26,162 bases of DNA from Prosthecobacter debontii (GCA_945883455.1 CAMCXJ010000008.1:1-26162), one strand, 5' to 3'. Positions 8,988 through 16,906 are shown, counted from the first letter of the stretch. Numbers and translations are program-made. Notes: generated from the letters alone by a model not told the origin.

Positions 8988-11051
8988 GTGACCTCCGGCC
9001 AAACCCTACTCGCCTCCCTCGCGTCCCTTTCTCTCAAGGAATCACAGGCGTTGGAGTCCGCAGGGTTCACCACGGTGGCCGACCTCCTCGCCCATTTCCC
9101 GAAACGCTACGAGGATCGCCGCCAGTTCGATGCCTTCCCCACCCTGCCGACCGGCAAACCCGTCTGCCTCCACGGCGGCGTGATCGACGCAGGCACCAAG
9201 GGCTTCGGCAAAACGCGTTTCTACGAGGCCGTGATCATGGATGGCTCCGGCGGGGTCTTCGGCTCGGGGAAAATCACCTGCCGCTGGTTCAACATGCCCT
9301 TCATGTCCAAGGTCATTGCTGCCGGCCAACAGGTGATCGCCTACGGGAAAGTGAAGGAGCAGGGTGGACGCCTCATCATCGACCACCCGGAGATCGAGGT
9401 CGTTTCTGACGACGGCGAAGAAACGATCCACTTAAATCGCATTGTGCCAATCTACAAGAACATCTCCGGCCTCAACCAGCGCCGCCTGCGCGAGATCATC
9501 CACAACGTGGCGGCGGATTGCATCCGCCATGCCGAACACAACCCTCTCCCCTTCCCATTTCCCGTCTCCGAAACCAACCGCACCGCCGACCTTTTCGAAA
9601 CCCATTTCCCCACCTCCACCGAATCCAGCAAAGCCGCCCGCCGCCGCTTCGCGCTTGAAGCCTTCTTCACCCTCCAGCTCAACGTCGTCTGGCAGCGCAC
9701 CCGCCACCTCTCCCACCAAGGCCGCGTCCTCGGAAAAAAAACCACCCTGCTCACCGCCTTTTACCATTCCCTGCCCTTCGATCTAACCGGCGCCCAGAAG
9801 CGATCCATCAAGGAAATCATCACCGACATGCGCGCCCCCCGCCCCATGAACCGCCTACTCCAGGGCGATGTCGGATCGGGAAAAACCTTCGTCGCCATGG
9901 CCTCCATGCTGCTCGCCATCGATTCGGGTGCCGATGCCGCTCTGATGGCTCCCACCCAGATCCTCGCCGAACAGCATTTCCTCACTTTCCGGAAATGGCT
10001 GGAACCGCTAGGCGTGAACCTCGTCCTCCGCACCGCAATATGGAGAAGGGGTTTGCAACCCCTTTCTTCCACTCAACCCGAGTCTCAAGCCCCGACCATT
10101 TTCATCGGCACCCACGCCCTGCTCTACGACGAATCCCTCTTCACCGACCTCGGCCTCGTGGTGATCGATGAACAACACAAGTTTGGCGTCGTCCAACGCG
10201 CCGCCCTGATCCGACAGGGCACCTTGCCCGATGTCCTCGTGATGACCGCCACGCCCATCCCGCGCTCGTTAACTATGACGATCTACGGAGACCTCGATGT
10301 CTCCCTGTTAGATGAGAAACCGGCCGGTCGCGGAAAAATCGTCACCGCCCTCCGCGCCAAACCGAAGCAGCAGGACATCACCGATTTCGTGAAAGCCCAG
10401 CTCGCCGAAGGCCGCCAGGCCTACCTCGTCTATCCGCTCGTCGAGGAAAGCGATGCCGTGAAAGCCGAATCCGCCACCGAGGCGTTTCCGAAATGGCAAA
10501 AACGGCTCGGCACGGGAAACGTCGGCCTCATCCACGGCAAGCTGCGCCCCGAGGAAAAAGAAGCGGTGATGGAGGGTTTTCGCAGCGGGAAAACAAAAGC
10601 CCTCGTCGCCACCACGGTGATCGAGGTCGGTGTCGATGTCCCCAACGCAAACCTGATGATCCTTCATCACGCCGAGCGCTTCGGCCTCGCCCAGATCCAT
10701 CAGCTCCGCGGGCGCATCGGCCGCGGCGAACATAAGTCCTACTGCGTCCTCGTCACCGACTCAAAACTCCCCGAGGCCATAGAAAAACTCAATGTCCTCG
10801 CCGCAAGCTCCGACGGCTTCGAGATCGCCGAAGCCGATCTCCGCCTGCGCGGCCCCGGCGATATCCTCGGCACCGCCCAATCCGGCCTCACCGATCTCCG
10901 CTTCGCCGATTTCATCACCGACACCGAACTTATCCGCCAGGCCCGCGCGCTGGCTGACAAGGTTTTCATCGAAGACCCCGATCTAACAGAAGCACACGCG
11001 AACCTCCGCCCGTTCATCAGCGAAAACGCCGCACCGCAGGGAGCGCATTGA
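8988..11051 (+). CDS. recG: ATP-dependent DNA helicase RecG
   Basis: 687 residues with a GTG start (GTGACCTCCGG). RecG reverses stalled replication forks and unwinds Holliday junctions. Order: N-terminal helical part with AGFTTVADLLAHFPKRYEDR, the OB-fold wedge, then helicase motifs: Walker A GDVGSGKT (about 292-299), DEQHKFGVVQR (about 394), TATPIPRSLTMT (about 419) and the C-terminal QLRGRIGRGEHKSYCVL (about 572), followed by the RecG-specific DGFEIAEADLRLRGPGDILG. All motifs appear intact. Around residues 350-365 the loop between motifs Ia and II contains RRGLQPLS, encoded by a palindromic REP-like sequence (see separate feature). It replaces a normally poorly conserved stretch and keeps the frame open. 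Confidence 0.96.
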   Translation: MTSGQTLLASLASLSLKESQALESAGFTTVADLLAHFPKRYEDRRQFDAFPTLPTGKPVCLHGGVIDAGTKGFGKTRFYEAVIMDGSGGVFGSGKITCRWFNMPFMSKVIAAGQQVIAYGKVKEQGGRLIIDHPEIEVVSDDGEETIHLNRIVPIYKNISGLNQRRLREIIHNVAADCIRHAEHNPLPFPFPVSETNRTADLFETHFPTSTESSKAARRRFALEAFFTLQLNVVWQRTRHLSHQGRVLGKKTTLLTAFYHSLPFDLTGAQKRSIKEIITDMRAPRPMNRLLQGDVGSGKTFVAMASMLLAIDSGADAALMAPTQILAEQHFLTFRKWLEPLGVNLVLRTAIWRRGLQPLSSTQPESQAPTIFIGTHALLYDESLFTDLGLVVIDEQHKFGVVQRAALIRQGTLPDVLVMTATPIPRSLTMTIYGDLDVSLLDEKPAGRGKIVTALRAKPKQQDITDFVKAQLAEGRQAYLVYPLVEESDAVKAESATEAFPKWQKRLGTGNVGLIHGKLRPEEKEAVMEGFRSGKTKALVATTVIEVGVDVPNANLMILHHAERFGLAQIHQLRGRIGRGEHKSYCVLVTDSKLPEAIEKLNVLAASSDGFEIAEADLRLRGPGDILGTAQSGLTDLRFADFITDTELIRQARALADKVFIEDPDLTEAHANLRPFISENAAPQGAH
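10046..10064. repeat. REP-like palindrome translated inside recG
   Basis: Perfect 8 bp stem AAGGGGTT / AACCCCTT with loop TGC, lying inside recG codons for RRGLQPLS. The design (4 G, short stem, TGC loop) resembles the second hairpin of the REP doublets at 15.9-22.9 kb, but the stem sequence differs, so it is probably another palindrome family. It falls in a variable loop between helicase motifs Ia and II and does not break the frame. Confidence 0.6.
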
Positions 11052-11263
11052 GCAATCACTTCCCGATCATGCGGTAAACCGCACCGCTCAAATCCGTTGG
11101 ATAAAGCTCATCCTCCGCGTTCGCGCCGCAGAAGGAGATGAGCTTAGCTGTTTGCCAAAAGTTCCTTCTATTGGATCGTATCTGCATATCCCAGCCCCAA
11201 GCCGTTGATGGGGAATCTTGCCCCAAACCTTCCAAATAAAAGCACCGACTTTTGGCAAGCAGT
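11052..11263 (-). pseudogene. Gap with decayed 3' end of a secreted dehydrogenase-like gene
   Basis: No intact gene. On the minus strand the last about 30 codons before the stop at 11056 read KLISFCGANAEDELYPTDLS then GAVYRMIGK. This resembles the C-terminal blade of glucose/sorbosone dehydrogenase-type beta-propellers (family pattern of the kind ISFGEDADGELYxxD-SGxIYR). Upstream the similarity stops within 40 bp, where a 14 bp inverted repeat begins (TGTTTGCCAAAAGT at 11149-11162 and its complement, 13 of 14 matching, at 11248-11261). My reading is a gene remnant cut by a small mobile element; the homology is short, so the call is tentative. Confidence 0.3.
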
Positions 11264-12415
11264 CTACACCCCCACCCGCAGATCCCGCACACTCCACAAT
11301 ACCTCTTTTGCCGCCGCGCCACTCCCCCGCATCCGCCGCGCCCCATCCCTTCTCTTCGCGGAAAATCTCTCCCTTGCACCCGCAAACGCCTCGTTCACAA
11401 ACTCCTTGCTGCCGATTACTGCTCCATCCGTAAAATACCTCACCCGGCACCGCAGCATTTTCGCGAGGGTAAACTCAGGCAAGTGGGGGCGATCTTCGGT
11501 CGCCCTCTCCAAATACTCCGCCTCATTCATCCCCGCCGTTGCATCACTCTTACTTGATTTTTCCAGTGCCAGCCCCATCGTCCGCCGATAAATCCGCGAA
11601 ACATCCTTCCACGATTCCAACGCAATCTGGTCTCTGGATACTGGATTCTTGACCGCAAGGATCAGTCCCATTCTCGACTTTTTCCCATTTCCCTTCATCC
11701 CTCCCCCTATCGCTTCACCATACCCGCTCCAACGGTAATCTGCCGGATCGGAAACCATTCCCGCCCGCACCGGATTCAGATCGATGTAGGCCGCGATTGT
11801 CCGCGCCGCCATACCGCTTTCCACGATCACACTCTTGAAGCGATCCTCCCATAGTGTTCCGGAGCGCGAATGCTTGCCGTTGAACCATTTTGTGAAACGT
11901 TCAAGAAGCGATTTCATAAACCAGCTTAGGTCGTGCATCCGCCGCGTGTAACGGTGGCGGATCTCTTCCACACGACCCGCCGCCTCCCGCCTCCCCGCCG
12001 CCAGCTCCTCCTCCCGCGTCAATGGCACGCCCCCCTCATCCAAGGGTGGCAGTTCAAATTACCCGCGCTCCCTCACAGCCGCCGCTTCCTCCATTTCCCT
12101 GGCGATCGCCGCCACCTGCGCCTCGCCGTAAAAAACACCTAACCGCTCCATTAACAACGCGTCCGAAATCCCTCCCTCCGGCACCGGCGTCACCTCCAGC
12201 AGGATGTGGAAATGATTCGACATCAGGCAGTAGGTCAGCACCCGGCAACCCGTGAACTTCTCGCACATCCGCATCAGCATCCGAAAATGCTCTCGCTCCT
12301 CCTCGCCCAACAAAAAGCCCCGACCCACAACCCGCCCAAGGGTGTGGTAAATTTCCGGCTTCGACACCGAATTCTTCCAAGGCGCGATCCATCGTCTGCG
12401 GTTGTTCCTACTCAT
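11264..12415 (-). pseudogene. Long-form RAYT transposase with premature stop
   Basis: Two ORFs in the same frame, separated only by one TAA (plus-strand positions 12059-12061), together spanning about 383 codons. The first part has the HUH motif in CLMSNHFHILLEV; the second has WEDRFKSVIVESG and AYIDLNPVRAGMV, whose Tyr is the expected catalytic residue, followed by a C-terminal extension with RVRYFTDGAVIGSKEFVNEAF. This matches Y1/REP-associated tyrosine transposases of the longer type. Because HUH and Tyr are on opposite sides of the stop, the enzyme should be inactive unless the stop is read through. Bases on either side of the stop translate as RERG-stop-FELPPLDEGGVPLT, so a single substitution explains the damage. 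It begins at the edge of the IS66-type remnant (4 bp overlap of ORF ends). Confidence 0.8.
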
Positions 12416-12684
12416 AACCCACCCACCCTAGCCACCCGAACGCAATATGCAACAAGAATCTCGTCAAAAAGCCTGGCTTCTTGAATGGTGGACGTGGAGG
12501 ATTGCTTGTCCTTCCTGATCCAGGTAACCAATGTCTGGTAGTTGACGCCGTAATGAGCCGCGAAGCGCGGGGCACTCAAACCGCTGGCTCGGTAGGCATC
12601 CACCATGATTTTCTTCTGTTCCGGCGTGTAGCGCAGGCGACCCTGTCGGTCGGTCTTCAAAATGGATTCGTTCATAGGTGTCAT
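12412..12684 (-). pseudogene. IS66-type TnpA-like HTH protein, truncated
   Basis: The ORF encodes MTPMNESILKTDRQGRLRY, then TPEQKKIMVDAYRASGLS and FAAHYGVNYQTLVTWIRKDK. This is the small helix-turn-helix accessory protein found first in IS66-type elements (IS3/IS66 OrfA-like). After STST (about residue 68) the sequence loses family character (IQEARLFDEILVAYCVRV), indicating that the rest of the element was lost where it abuts the RAYT pseudogene. ATGs at 12684 and 12675 are both possible starts; both lie in an inverted repeat. No TnpB or TnpC follows. It could retain DNA binding, but it should not support transposition. Confidence 0.6.
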
Positions 12685-12709
12685 AGGTTGGTGAACTATG
12701 ACGCCTATG
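12673..12709. promoter_or_regulatory. Inverted repeat over the tnpA-like start
   Basis: CATAGGTGTCATAG (12673-12686) and CTATGACGCCTATG (12696-12709) are inverted with 13 of 14 matches and a 9 bp spacer. They overlap the candidate start codons of the IS66-type HTH protein. This could be an operator for that DNA-binding protein or a hairpin that limits its translation; the sequence alone does not decide. Confidence 0.4.
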
Positions 12710-12801
12710 AAATACACCTGCCAGAATCTTCAGGCGGTGCTTGGGACCACGCTTACCTTACAACGCCTACAGGCTTTTCATTACTAATTGTTGAATAACA
12801 A

Positions 12802-12827
12802 AAAAGGCGGGCTTGCGCCCGCCTTTT
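12802..12827 (-). terminator. Rho-independent terminator of the PEP-CTERM gene
   Basis: An 11 bp perfect stem (AAAAGGCGGGC / GCCCGCCTTTT) with a TTGC loop and A/T tracts on both sides, 22 bp past the stop of the PEP-CTERM gene. The flanking tracts would let it act in both directions, also shielding the gene from transcripts coming from the mobile-element scar. Confidence 0.85.
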
Positions 12828-12849
12828 GAGTTATAAATGTGCTTGCAAG

Positions 12850-13515
12850 TTATCGTTTGCGGCGCGCAAGGAAAACGAGACCAACTATGCTGAGTAGGAG
12901 CGAAGAAGGTTCGGGAATAGCATTTACTAATTGATAAGTGCTAACCGTTGCGTTGGTTATGCCAAGATTTTCATCTGTAACATTATTTTTAGTTCCGAAT
13001 ATACCAATAGACGACGTGCCGTTAGCGAGGTCCATGTAGTATTCGTTCGGTAATGCTGGTGCAGCAGGATCTGCCGTAAAGGTTTCGCTGTGTAAGAAAA
13101 GAGCATATTCTGTGCTAGAACCCAAGGTTGCCCCGTTACCAATGAAAGTATAAATAGATTGACCGATGAAGGATGTAGGGTTGAAAGGATCTACCGAAAT
13201 AGTGAAAGCGCCAGGAACAACACCCAAGACAGCAGATGTACCGAGAATAAAATCATCTGTTCCTACAAACGGTGTAAATGCAGCGATCAAACCCGAGTAA
13301 TCGTTGTTTGAGACTAGAGACGACACCGTGACGTCGCTTACGGAGAAGCCACCTGTGCCAGCGAAACCTGAAGTTAACAAAGCGCCAGTGGAGTCTACCA
13401 CTAAATAATCTCCAGATCCGCCGTTGAGGTTAGGAACGGAAGATACTTGGACGATTGCTGCGTTTGCCGTATATGCTAAACTACTAATTACAATGATTTT
13501 TGAAATAAGTTTCAT
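12850..13515 (-). CDS. PEP-CTERM sorted extracellular protein
   Basis: 221 residues. Signal peptide MKLISKIIVISSLAYTANA, then a low-complexity Ser/Thr/Gly/Asn-rich mature part, and the C-terminal sorting signal AIPEPSSLLLSIVGLVFLAR followed by RKR: the PEP motif, a membrane helix and a basic tail. In bacteria with exosortase (EpsH/XrtA) such tails are cleaved and the protein delivered to the surface or exopolysaccharide matrix. The middle has no recognised enzymatic domain. Codon use is visibly A+T-richer than in neighbours. The 50 bp ahead of the start is very A+T-rich (TATATATAATATT), a plausible promoter zone, and no Shine-Dalgarno is seen. A strong terminator follows. Confidence 0.85.
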   Translation of the reverse strand: MKLISKIIVISSLAYTANAAIVQVSSVPNLNGGSGDYLVVDSTGALLTSGFAGTGGFSVSDVTVSSLVSNNDYSGLIAAFTPFVGTDDFILGTSAVLGVVPGAFTISVDPFNPTSFIGQSIYTFIGNGATLGSSTEYALFLHSETFTADPAAPALPNEYYMDLANGTSSIGIFGTKNNVTDENLGITNATVSTYQLVNAIPEPSSLLLSIVGLVFLARRKR

Positions 13516-13565
13516 AGTGGTTATATTTTTTACTTTTTAATATTATATATATTTAGTTTGGTGTT
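13516..13565 (-). promoter_or_regulatory. A+T-rich gap, likely promoter zone
   Basis: The 50 bp between the stop of the TIGR02597-like gene and the start of the PEP-CTERM gene are almost all A/T, with a TATATATAATATT run on the minus strand. Exact -35/-10 boxes cannot be assigned. No terminator hairpin is visible, so the two minus-strand genes could also be co-transcribed. Confidence 0.3.
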
Positions 13566-14531
13566 TTACAGATTCGAATAAGATGGTGGTGGTGTTAAGT
13601 TAATGCTGGAAGAACCTACTTTTCGTTGAATAAAGATGGCTGATGTAATGGGTGTGGGATCTGCTGCTAGGCCAGGAGTTGTAGCGTTTCTCCATGCTCC
13701 AGCCCCATTGACAAAATAACGAGTATAACCACCAGAACCGTTGGGTACCCATACAACGTCAGCACTATTAACGGAATTATTTCTTGCGAGAGTATCCGAT
13801 AATCCAGAATTTTGAAGCGTGGCGCCAGAAGGATAGATTGTAGAAACGAAATTAAAACCTTGAACAATAGCGGTTTTACTAGCGGTAGTCTTAACTTGAC
13901 CTGTTAATGTTAGGTCAACAGATGTAGATGATTTACGTTGAATAAACACGGCATCCACGTAGACGATTGGAGTGTTAGGTGCTAGAGCGGGTGTTGTTGC
14001 ATTTCTCCAAGCGCCGGCGCCGTTTTGGAAATAACGCGTGTATGCCCCGAGTCCATCAGGTACCCAAACAACGTCAGCATTATTAACAGAATTATTTTTT
14101 GTCAGGACTGAGTTAGTCGTGCCAAAAATTTCTTCAAGTGTTGCAGCTTTTCTTAGAACGTAAGAATCACCTATTGTAGCGCCTGCTGTCTGCAGATCAC
14201 CGGTTGTGTTCAGGTTAGAACCTGCGCCCGATCCTACTTCAATAATTTGGTTGGACGCCGTACCGCTACCTATTTCGAGGATGTAGAGGGCACCAGGGCT
14301 TAAGAGTGTTGAGAAATCTTTTGTCGAGTCTGATACAGTGGTAGCACTGACGTCGGTAAAAGATCCGCTGGCTGTGGGTGGTAATTGAAGAGTAAAACCA
14401 ACAGGGTTGAAACCCTGAACGATTGTCTGAGTCACATACCCACTAGGCTTTGAGAAAGCCGGAGTCTGGGCGAAGGATGTGCTGGAGGCGACGAGCGCGG
14501 CCAGTGCGGTTAGAGGGATTAGTGTTTTCAT
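13566..14531 (-). CDS. Secreted TIGR02597-like protein with internal repeat
   Basis: 321 residues from the ATG heading a Sec signal peptide (MKTLIPLTALAALVASSTSFA). The mature protein contains two copies of a roughly 80-residue module: NNSVNNADVVWVPDGLGAYT then RYFQNGAGAWRNATTP, and NNSVNSADVVWVPNGSGGYT then RYFVNGAGAWRNATTP, each ending in FIQRK. A GYVTQTIVQGFNPVGFTLQLP segment opens the mature part and IVQGFNFVSTIYPSGATL precedes the second copy. The pattern resembles the TIGR02597 family of verrucomicrobial exported proteins of unknown function, recalled from memory and not checked. The frame runs on for 200 codons upstream, but that part is low-complexity Pro/Ser shadow of the PfkB gene. 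A+T-richer than its surroundings. Confidence 0.7.
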   Translation of the reverse strand: MKTLIPLTALAALVASSTSFAQTPAFSKPSGYVTQTIVQGFNPVGFTLQLPPTASGSFTDVSATTVSDSTKDFSTLLSPGALYILEIGSGTASNQIIEVGSGAGSNLNTTGDLQTAGATIGDSYVLRKAATLEEIFGTTNSVLTKNNSVNNADVVWVPDGLGAYTRYFQNGAGAWRNATTPALAPNTPIVYVDAVFIQRKSSTSVDLTLTGQVKTTASKTAIVQGFNFVSTIYPSGATLQNSGLSDTLARNNSVNSADVVWVPNGSGGYTRYFVNGAGAWRNATTPGLAADPTPITSAIFIQRKVGSSSINLTPPPSYSNL

Positions 14532-14805
14532 GGCGGGCAAGTGGTAGTGGGTTGTGGGCGGGTAGTCTAGGGTTTTCGGGTTGGAGGGGGTGACATGTTT
14601 GTCACCTAAAACCCTCTTGAATCGGAGGCACAAAAGACGTTCGGGGGCTTGAAGGCAAGGAGAAAAGCCGGTTGGGGAGGATTTTTGGGGGAGCTGGCGG
14701 AGGAGTTTTCCAAGGGGTGATGGATGGTTTATGGTTTTGCGGGGAAGGGCTCTCCGTAGGCTTTCTGTAAGAAGCCGGCCGGAGGCGCGGCTCTCCAGCA
14801 TTCGC
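14532..14805. other. Gene-free gap with palindrome upstream of the TIGR02597-like gene
   Basis: About 270 bp without a gene. It holds a 7 bp inverted repeat GGTGACA / TGTCACC (14589-14606) about 60 bp ahead of the secreted-protein start, an operator-like site or small hairpin in its leader. Further on, GGCTCTCC occurs twice as a direct repeat (14748-14755 and 14789-14796) around a weak GGCTT/AAGCC hairpin, on the downstream side of the PfkB gene. The complement GGAGAGCCGCGC also occurs at 17001, so this may be a further dispersed repeat; support is weak. Confidence 0.35.
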
Positions 14806-15795
14806 TTAGGCGGGCCAGTGGGTGAGGTTTTTGAGGAGGGTGAGGCGGGCCTCGATTTCCTGGCGGGTGAGGTGGGCGAGGCGGTTGGCGGAGAAGGCCT
14901 CGCAGGTGAAGGAGGCAACGACGGAGCCGTAGGCGATAGCGCTGCGGATGTCGTCGAAGGAGAATTCCGCTTTGCCGGTAGAGGCGAGGTGTCCGGCGAG
15001 GGCACCGAGGAAGGAATCGCCGGCGCCGGTGGGGTCGGCGACCTCGGTGAGCGGGAAGGCGGCGCAGCGGAAGAGGGCAACGCCCGGGAGGGAGGGAAGG
15101 TGGGATCCGGGGAGGGCGGGATTAGTGAGATGCTTTTCATTCGAGAACAAAATCGCTCCGAACTCACCGAGCTTGATGATGACGTGGCGCGGCCCCTTTT
15201 CCAGCAGGCGCTGGCCGGCGACGATGAGGTTAGAGGTTTCGCAGAACTCGCGGGCTTCGGATTCGTTGATGACTAGGAGGTCGATGCGGCGGAGCACCTT
15301 GTGGAGGTCGTCGTTGGCGATGGTGATCCAGAGATCCATGGTGTCTGCGGCGATGAAGGGTTTCTCCGCCGTGAGCTGATCCATCATCTGGAGCTGGTTG
15401 ACGGGGTGCATGTTGGCGAGAACGACGATGGGTGCGGACGCGGCGGCGGCGGGAACTTTGGGAGTCCAGTCCTCGAGGACGTTGATGGCGACGGCGAGGG
15501 TGTCGCGGGTGTTCATGTTTTCGTGGTAGGAACCGGTCCATGAGAAGGTATCGCCTTCCGAGCGTTCGAGGCCGGCGGTGGAAATGCCGCGCGAGGCGAA
15601 GAGATCGAGGTGCTCCTGGGGGAAATCCTTGCCGATGATGCCGACGAGATGGATGGGGGAAGTGAAATAGGAAGCGGCGAAACCGGTAAACGAGGCGGAG
15701 CCGCCGAGCAGGTTTTTCCCTTCTGCGGTGGGAGTTTTGATGTGGTCGATGGCGATGGAGCCGCCGATGAGGATGGGGGTGTTGGTGTGGGACAT
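14806..15795 (-). CDS. PfkB/ribokinase-family sugar or nucleoside kinase
   Basis: 329 residues, normal for the family. ILIGGSIAIDHIKTP and NLLGGSASFTGFAASYF form the N-terminal substrate-binding region with the GG pair. The C-terminal PfkB signature VADPTGAGDSFLGALAGHLA (about residues 252-271) supplies the catalytic Asp and anion hole. These enzymes phosphorylate sugars (ribose, fructose), ribonucleosides or related alcohols with ATP in the cytoplasm; the substrate cannot be assigned. Residues such as VVLANMHPVNQLQMMDQL and VINESEAREFCETSNL place it in the general sugar-kinase group. It is divergent from the ThuA gene; their shared 180 bp region holds a heptamer tandem repeat and a degenerate REP. 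Confidence 0.88.
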   Translation of the reverse strand: MSHTNTPILIGGSIAIDHIKTPTAEGKNLLGGSASFTGFAASYFTSPIHLVGIIGKDFPQEHLDLFASRGISTAGLERSEGDTFSWTGSYHENMNTRDTLAVAINVLEDWTPKVPAAAASAPIVVLANMHPVNQLQMMDQLTAEKPFIAADTMDLWITIANDDLHKVLRRIDLLVINESEAREFCETSNLIVAGQRLLEKGPRHVIIKLGEFGAILFSNEKHLTNPALPGSHLPSLPGVALFRCAAFPLTEVADPTGAGDSFLGALAGHLASTGKAEFSFDDIRSAIAYGSVVASFTCEAFSANRLAHLTRQEIEARLTLLKNLTHWPA

Positions 15796-15813
15796 GCGGG
15801 GGTTTTAAATTTC

Positions 15814-15840
15814 AAACTTTAAACTTTAAACTTTAAACTT
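15814..15840. repeat. Tandem heptamer AAACTTT, 3.9 copies
   Basis: Nearly four perfect copies of AAACTTT in the divergent promoter region of the PfkB and ThuA genes, preceded by TTTTAAATTTC. Such short tandem repeats can change copy number and alter promoter spacing. A related AGCTTTAAATTTTAAATCC occurs at 3980-3998 before the dehydrogenase gene. Confidence 0.7.
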
Positions 15841-15858
15841 CAAGGAAGAGGAGGATTT

Positions 15859-15937
15859 GTGGGGACCACAAGTCCAAGCGACGAACCCACCTTCGCCGCA
15901 GCCATGACGGGCAGGCTGGGACTGCAAGTCCCTACCA
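15859..15937 (+). repeat. Degenerate REP doublet upstream of the ThuA gene
   Basis: Starts GTGGGGACCACAAGTCC, a decayed first hairpin of the REP doublet. It ends with CTGGGACTGCAAGTCCC and TACCAC, an almost intact second hairpin (stem GGGACT/AGTCCC, loop GCA, 15918-15932). The spacer between them is longer than in other copies. It lies 40 bp ahead of the ThuA start. Confidence 0.65.
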
Positions 15938-15976
15938 CGAAAAGGGTTGCGGGGTGGGGTGGTTGGTGGTGGATTG

Positions 15977-16906
15977 ATGGAAATGAGAGCCATAGGAGCG
16001 AAACGATGGATAGGGGTGCTGATGGGAATGGCGGCGGCGCTGCCGATGGCGGCGATGGGTGCGGAGGAAAAGCCGTCGCCAGACAAGCCGAAGAAGCTCA
16101 TCCTGATCGCGGGCCGGGCGAGCCACGGGCCGGGGCTGCATGAGTTCCATGCGGGCTGCCTGCTTTTCAAGAAATGCCTTTCCGGAGTGAAGGGGCTGGA
16201 AGTGGAGGTGCACGCGAACCATTGGGTGAGCGACGATGCAGTGCTGGAAACGGCGGATGCCGTGGTGATTTATGCGGACGGAGGCGACGGTCATCCGGCG
16301 CTGCAGGGCAACCGCCCGGAACTGATGCAGAAGCTGGCGGATCGCGGCGCGGGAATCATGATGATGCATTACGCCGTGGAGTGTGGGAAAGAGGACGGCA
16401 GCGGCGACCGGTTCCGAAAATGGATCGGCGGCGCGTATGAGACCGGCTTCTCCGCCAACCCGATCTGGACAGCGGATTACGAAAAATTTCCCGAACATCC
16501 GGTGGCGCGCGGGATCAAGCCGTTCAAGATCGAGGACGAATGGTATTTCTCGATCCGTTTCCCGGAGGGGGAAAAAGGCATCCTGCCGCTGCTGGTGGCG
16601 ACGCCGAGCGATGAGACGCGCGACGGCCCGTATGTGTATCCGAAGGGGCCCTACCCGCACATTCAGGCGCGGAAAGGCGAGCCCGAGACGATGATGTGGT
16701 GCACCGAACGCGCAGACGGCGGGCGCGGGGTGGGCTTCACCGGCGGACATTTCCACAAGAACTGGGAGGATGCGAATTTCCGGAAAATCGTGCTCAACGC
16801 GATGCTGTGGATCACCAAGATCGAGGTGCCAGAAGGCGGAGTGGCATCCACCGTGACAGCGGAAGACATGGCGGCGAATCTGGATGCGAAGGGGACGAAG
16901 AAATAA
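15977..16906 (+). CDS. Secreted ThuA-domain protein
   Basis: 309 residues. Signal peptide MRAIGAKRWIGVLMGMAAAL then PMAAMGAEE (ATGs at 15977 and 15983 are equivalent candidates). The rest is a ThuA domain, a class-I-glutamine-amidotransferase-like fold: KLILIAGRASHGPGLHEFHA, ADAVVIYADGGDGHP, GIMMMHYAVECGK, RKWIGGAYE, EFP-like KFPEHPVARGIKPFKIEDEW, and VGFTGGHFHKNWEDANFRKI. ThuA was named from trehalose utilisation in Rhizobium; secreted members are abundant in Verrucomicrobia and Planctomycetes, where they accompany sugar catabolism, but the reaction is unknown. No enzyme or transporter partner lies next to it here. The first in-frame start lies further upstream (15947), but would bury the signal peptide. 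Confidence 0.85.
   Translation: MEMRAIGAKRWIGVLMGMAAALPMAAMGAEEKPSPDKPKKLILIAGRASHGPGLHEFHAGCLLFKKCLSGVKGLEVEVHANHWVSDDAVLETADAVVIYADGGDGHPALQGNRPELMQKLADRGAGIMMMHYAVECGKEDGSGDRFRKWIGGAYETGFSANPIWTADYEKFPEHPVARGIKPFKIEDEWYFSIRFPEGEKGILPLLVATPSDETRDGPYVYPKGPYPHIQARKGEPETMMWCTERADGGRGVGFTGGHFHKNWEDANFRKIVLNAMLWITKIEVPEGGVASTVTAEDMAANLDAKGTKK

Larger units (their letters stand above)
12412..12756 (-). mobile_element. Left-end remnant of an IS66-type element
   Basis: Reading the minus strand from 12756, the sequence starts GTAAGCGTGGTCCC, which resembles the GTAAGCG terminal inverted repeat of IS66-family elements, and about 75-80 bp later the HTH protein begins. The right part (TnpB, TnpC and right end) is absent, the element being cut near 12480-12412 at the RAYT pseudogene. 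The terminus match is by eye; the other end is not available for comparison. Confidence 0.5.

Noticed and set aside
11070..11083. Palindrome TGCGGTAAACCGCA just after recG as a terminator
   Set aside because: The loop is too short, no T-run follows, and it lies within the decayed coding tail on the other strand.
14532..15167. 200-codon upstream extension of the secreted repeat protein
   Set aside because: It is Pro/Ser low-complexity sequence in a wrong frame of the PfkB gene, and a clear signal peptide starts at 14531.
14731..15276. Plus-strand ORF of 181 codons
   Set aside because: Antisense shadow of the PfkB kinase.
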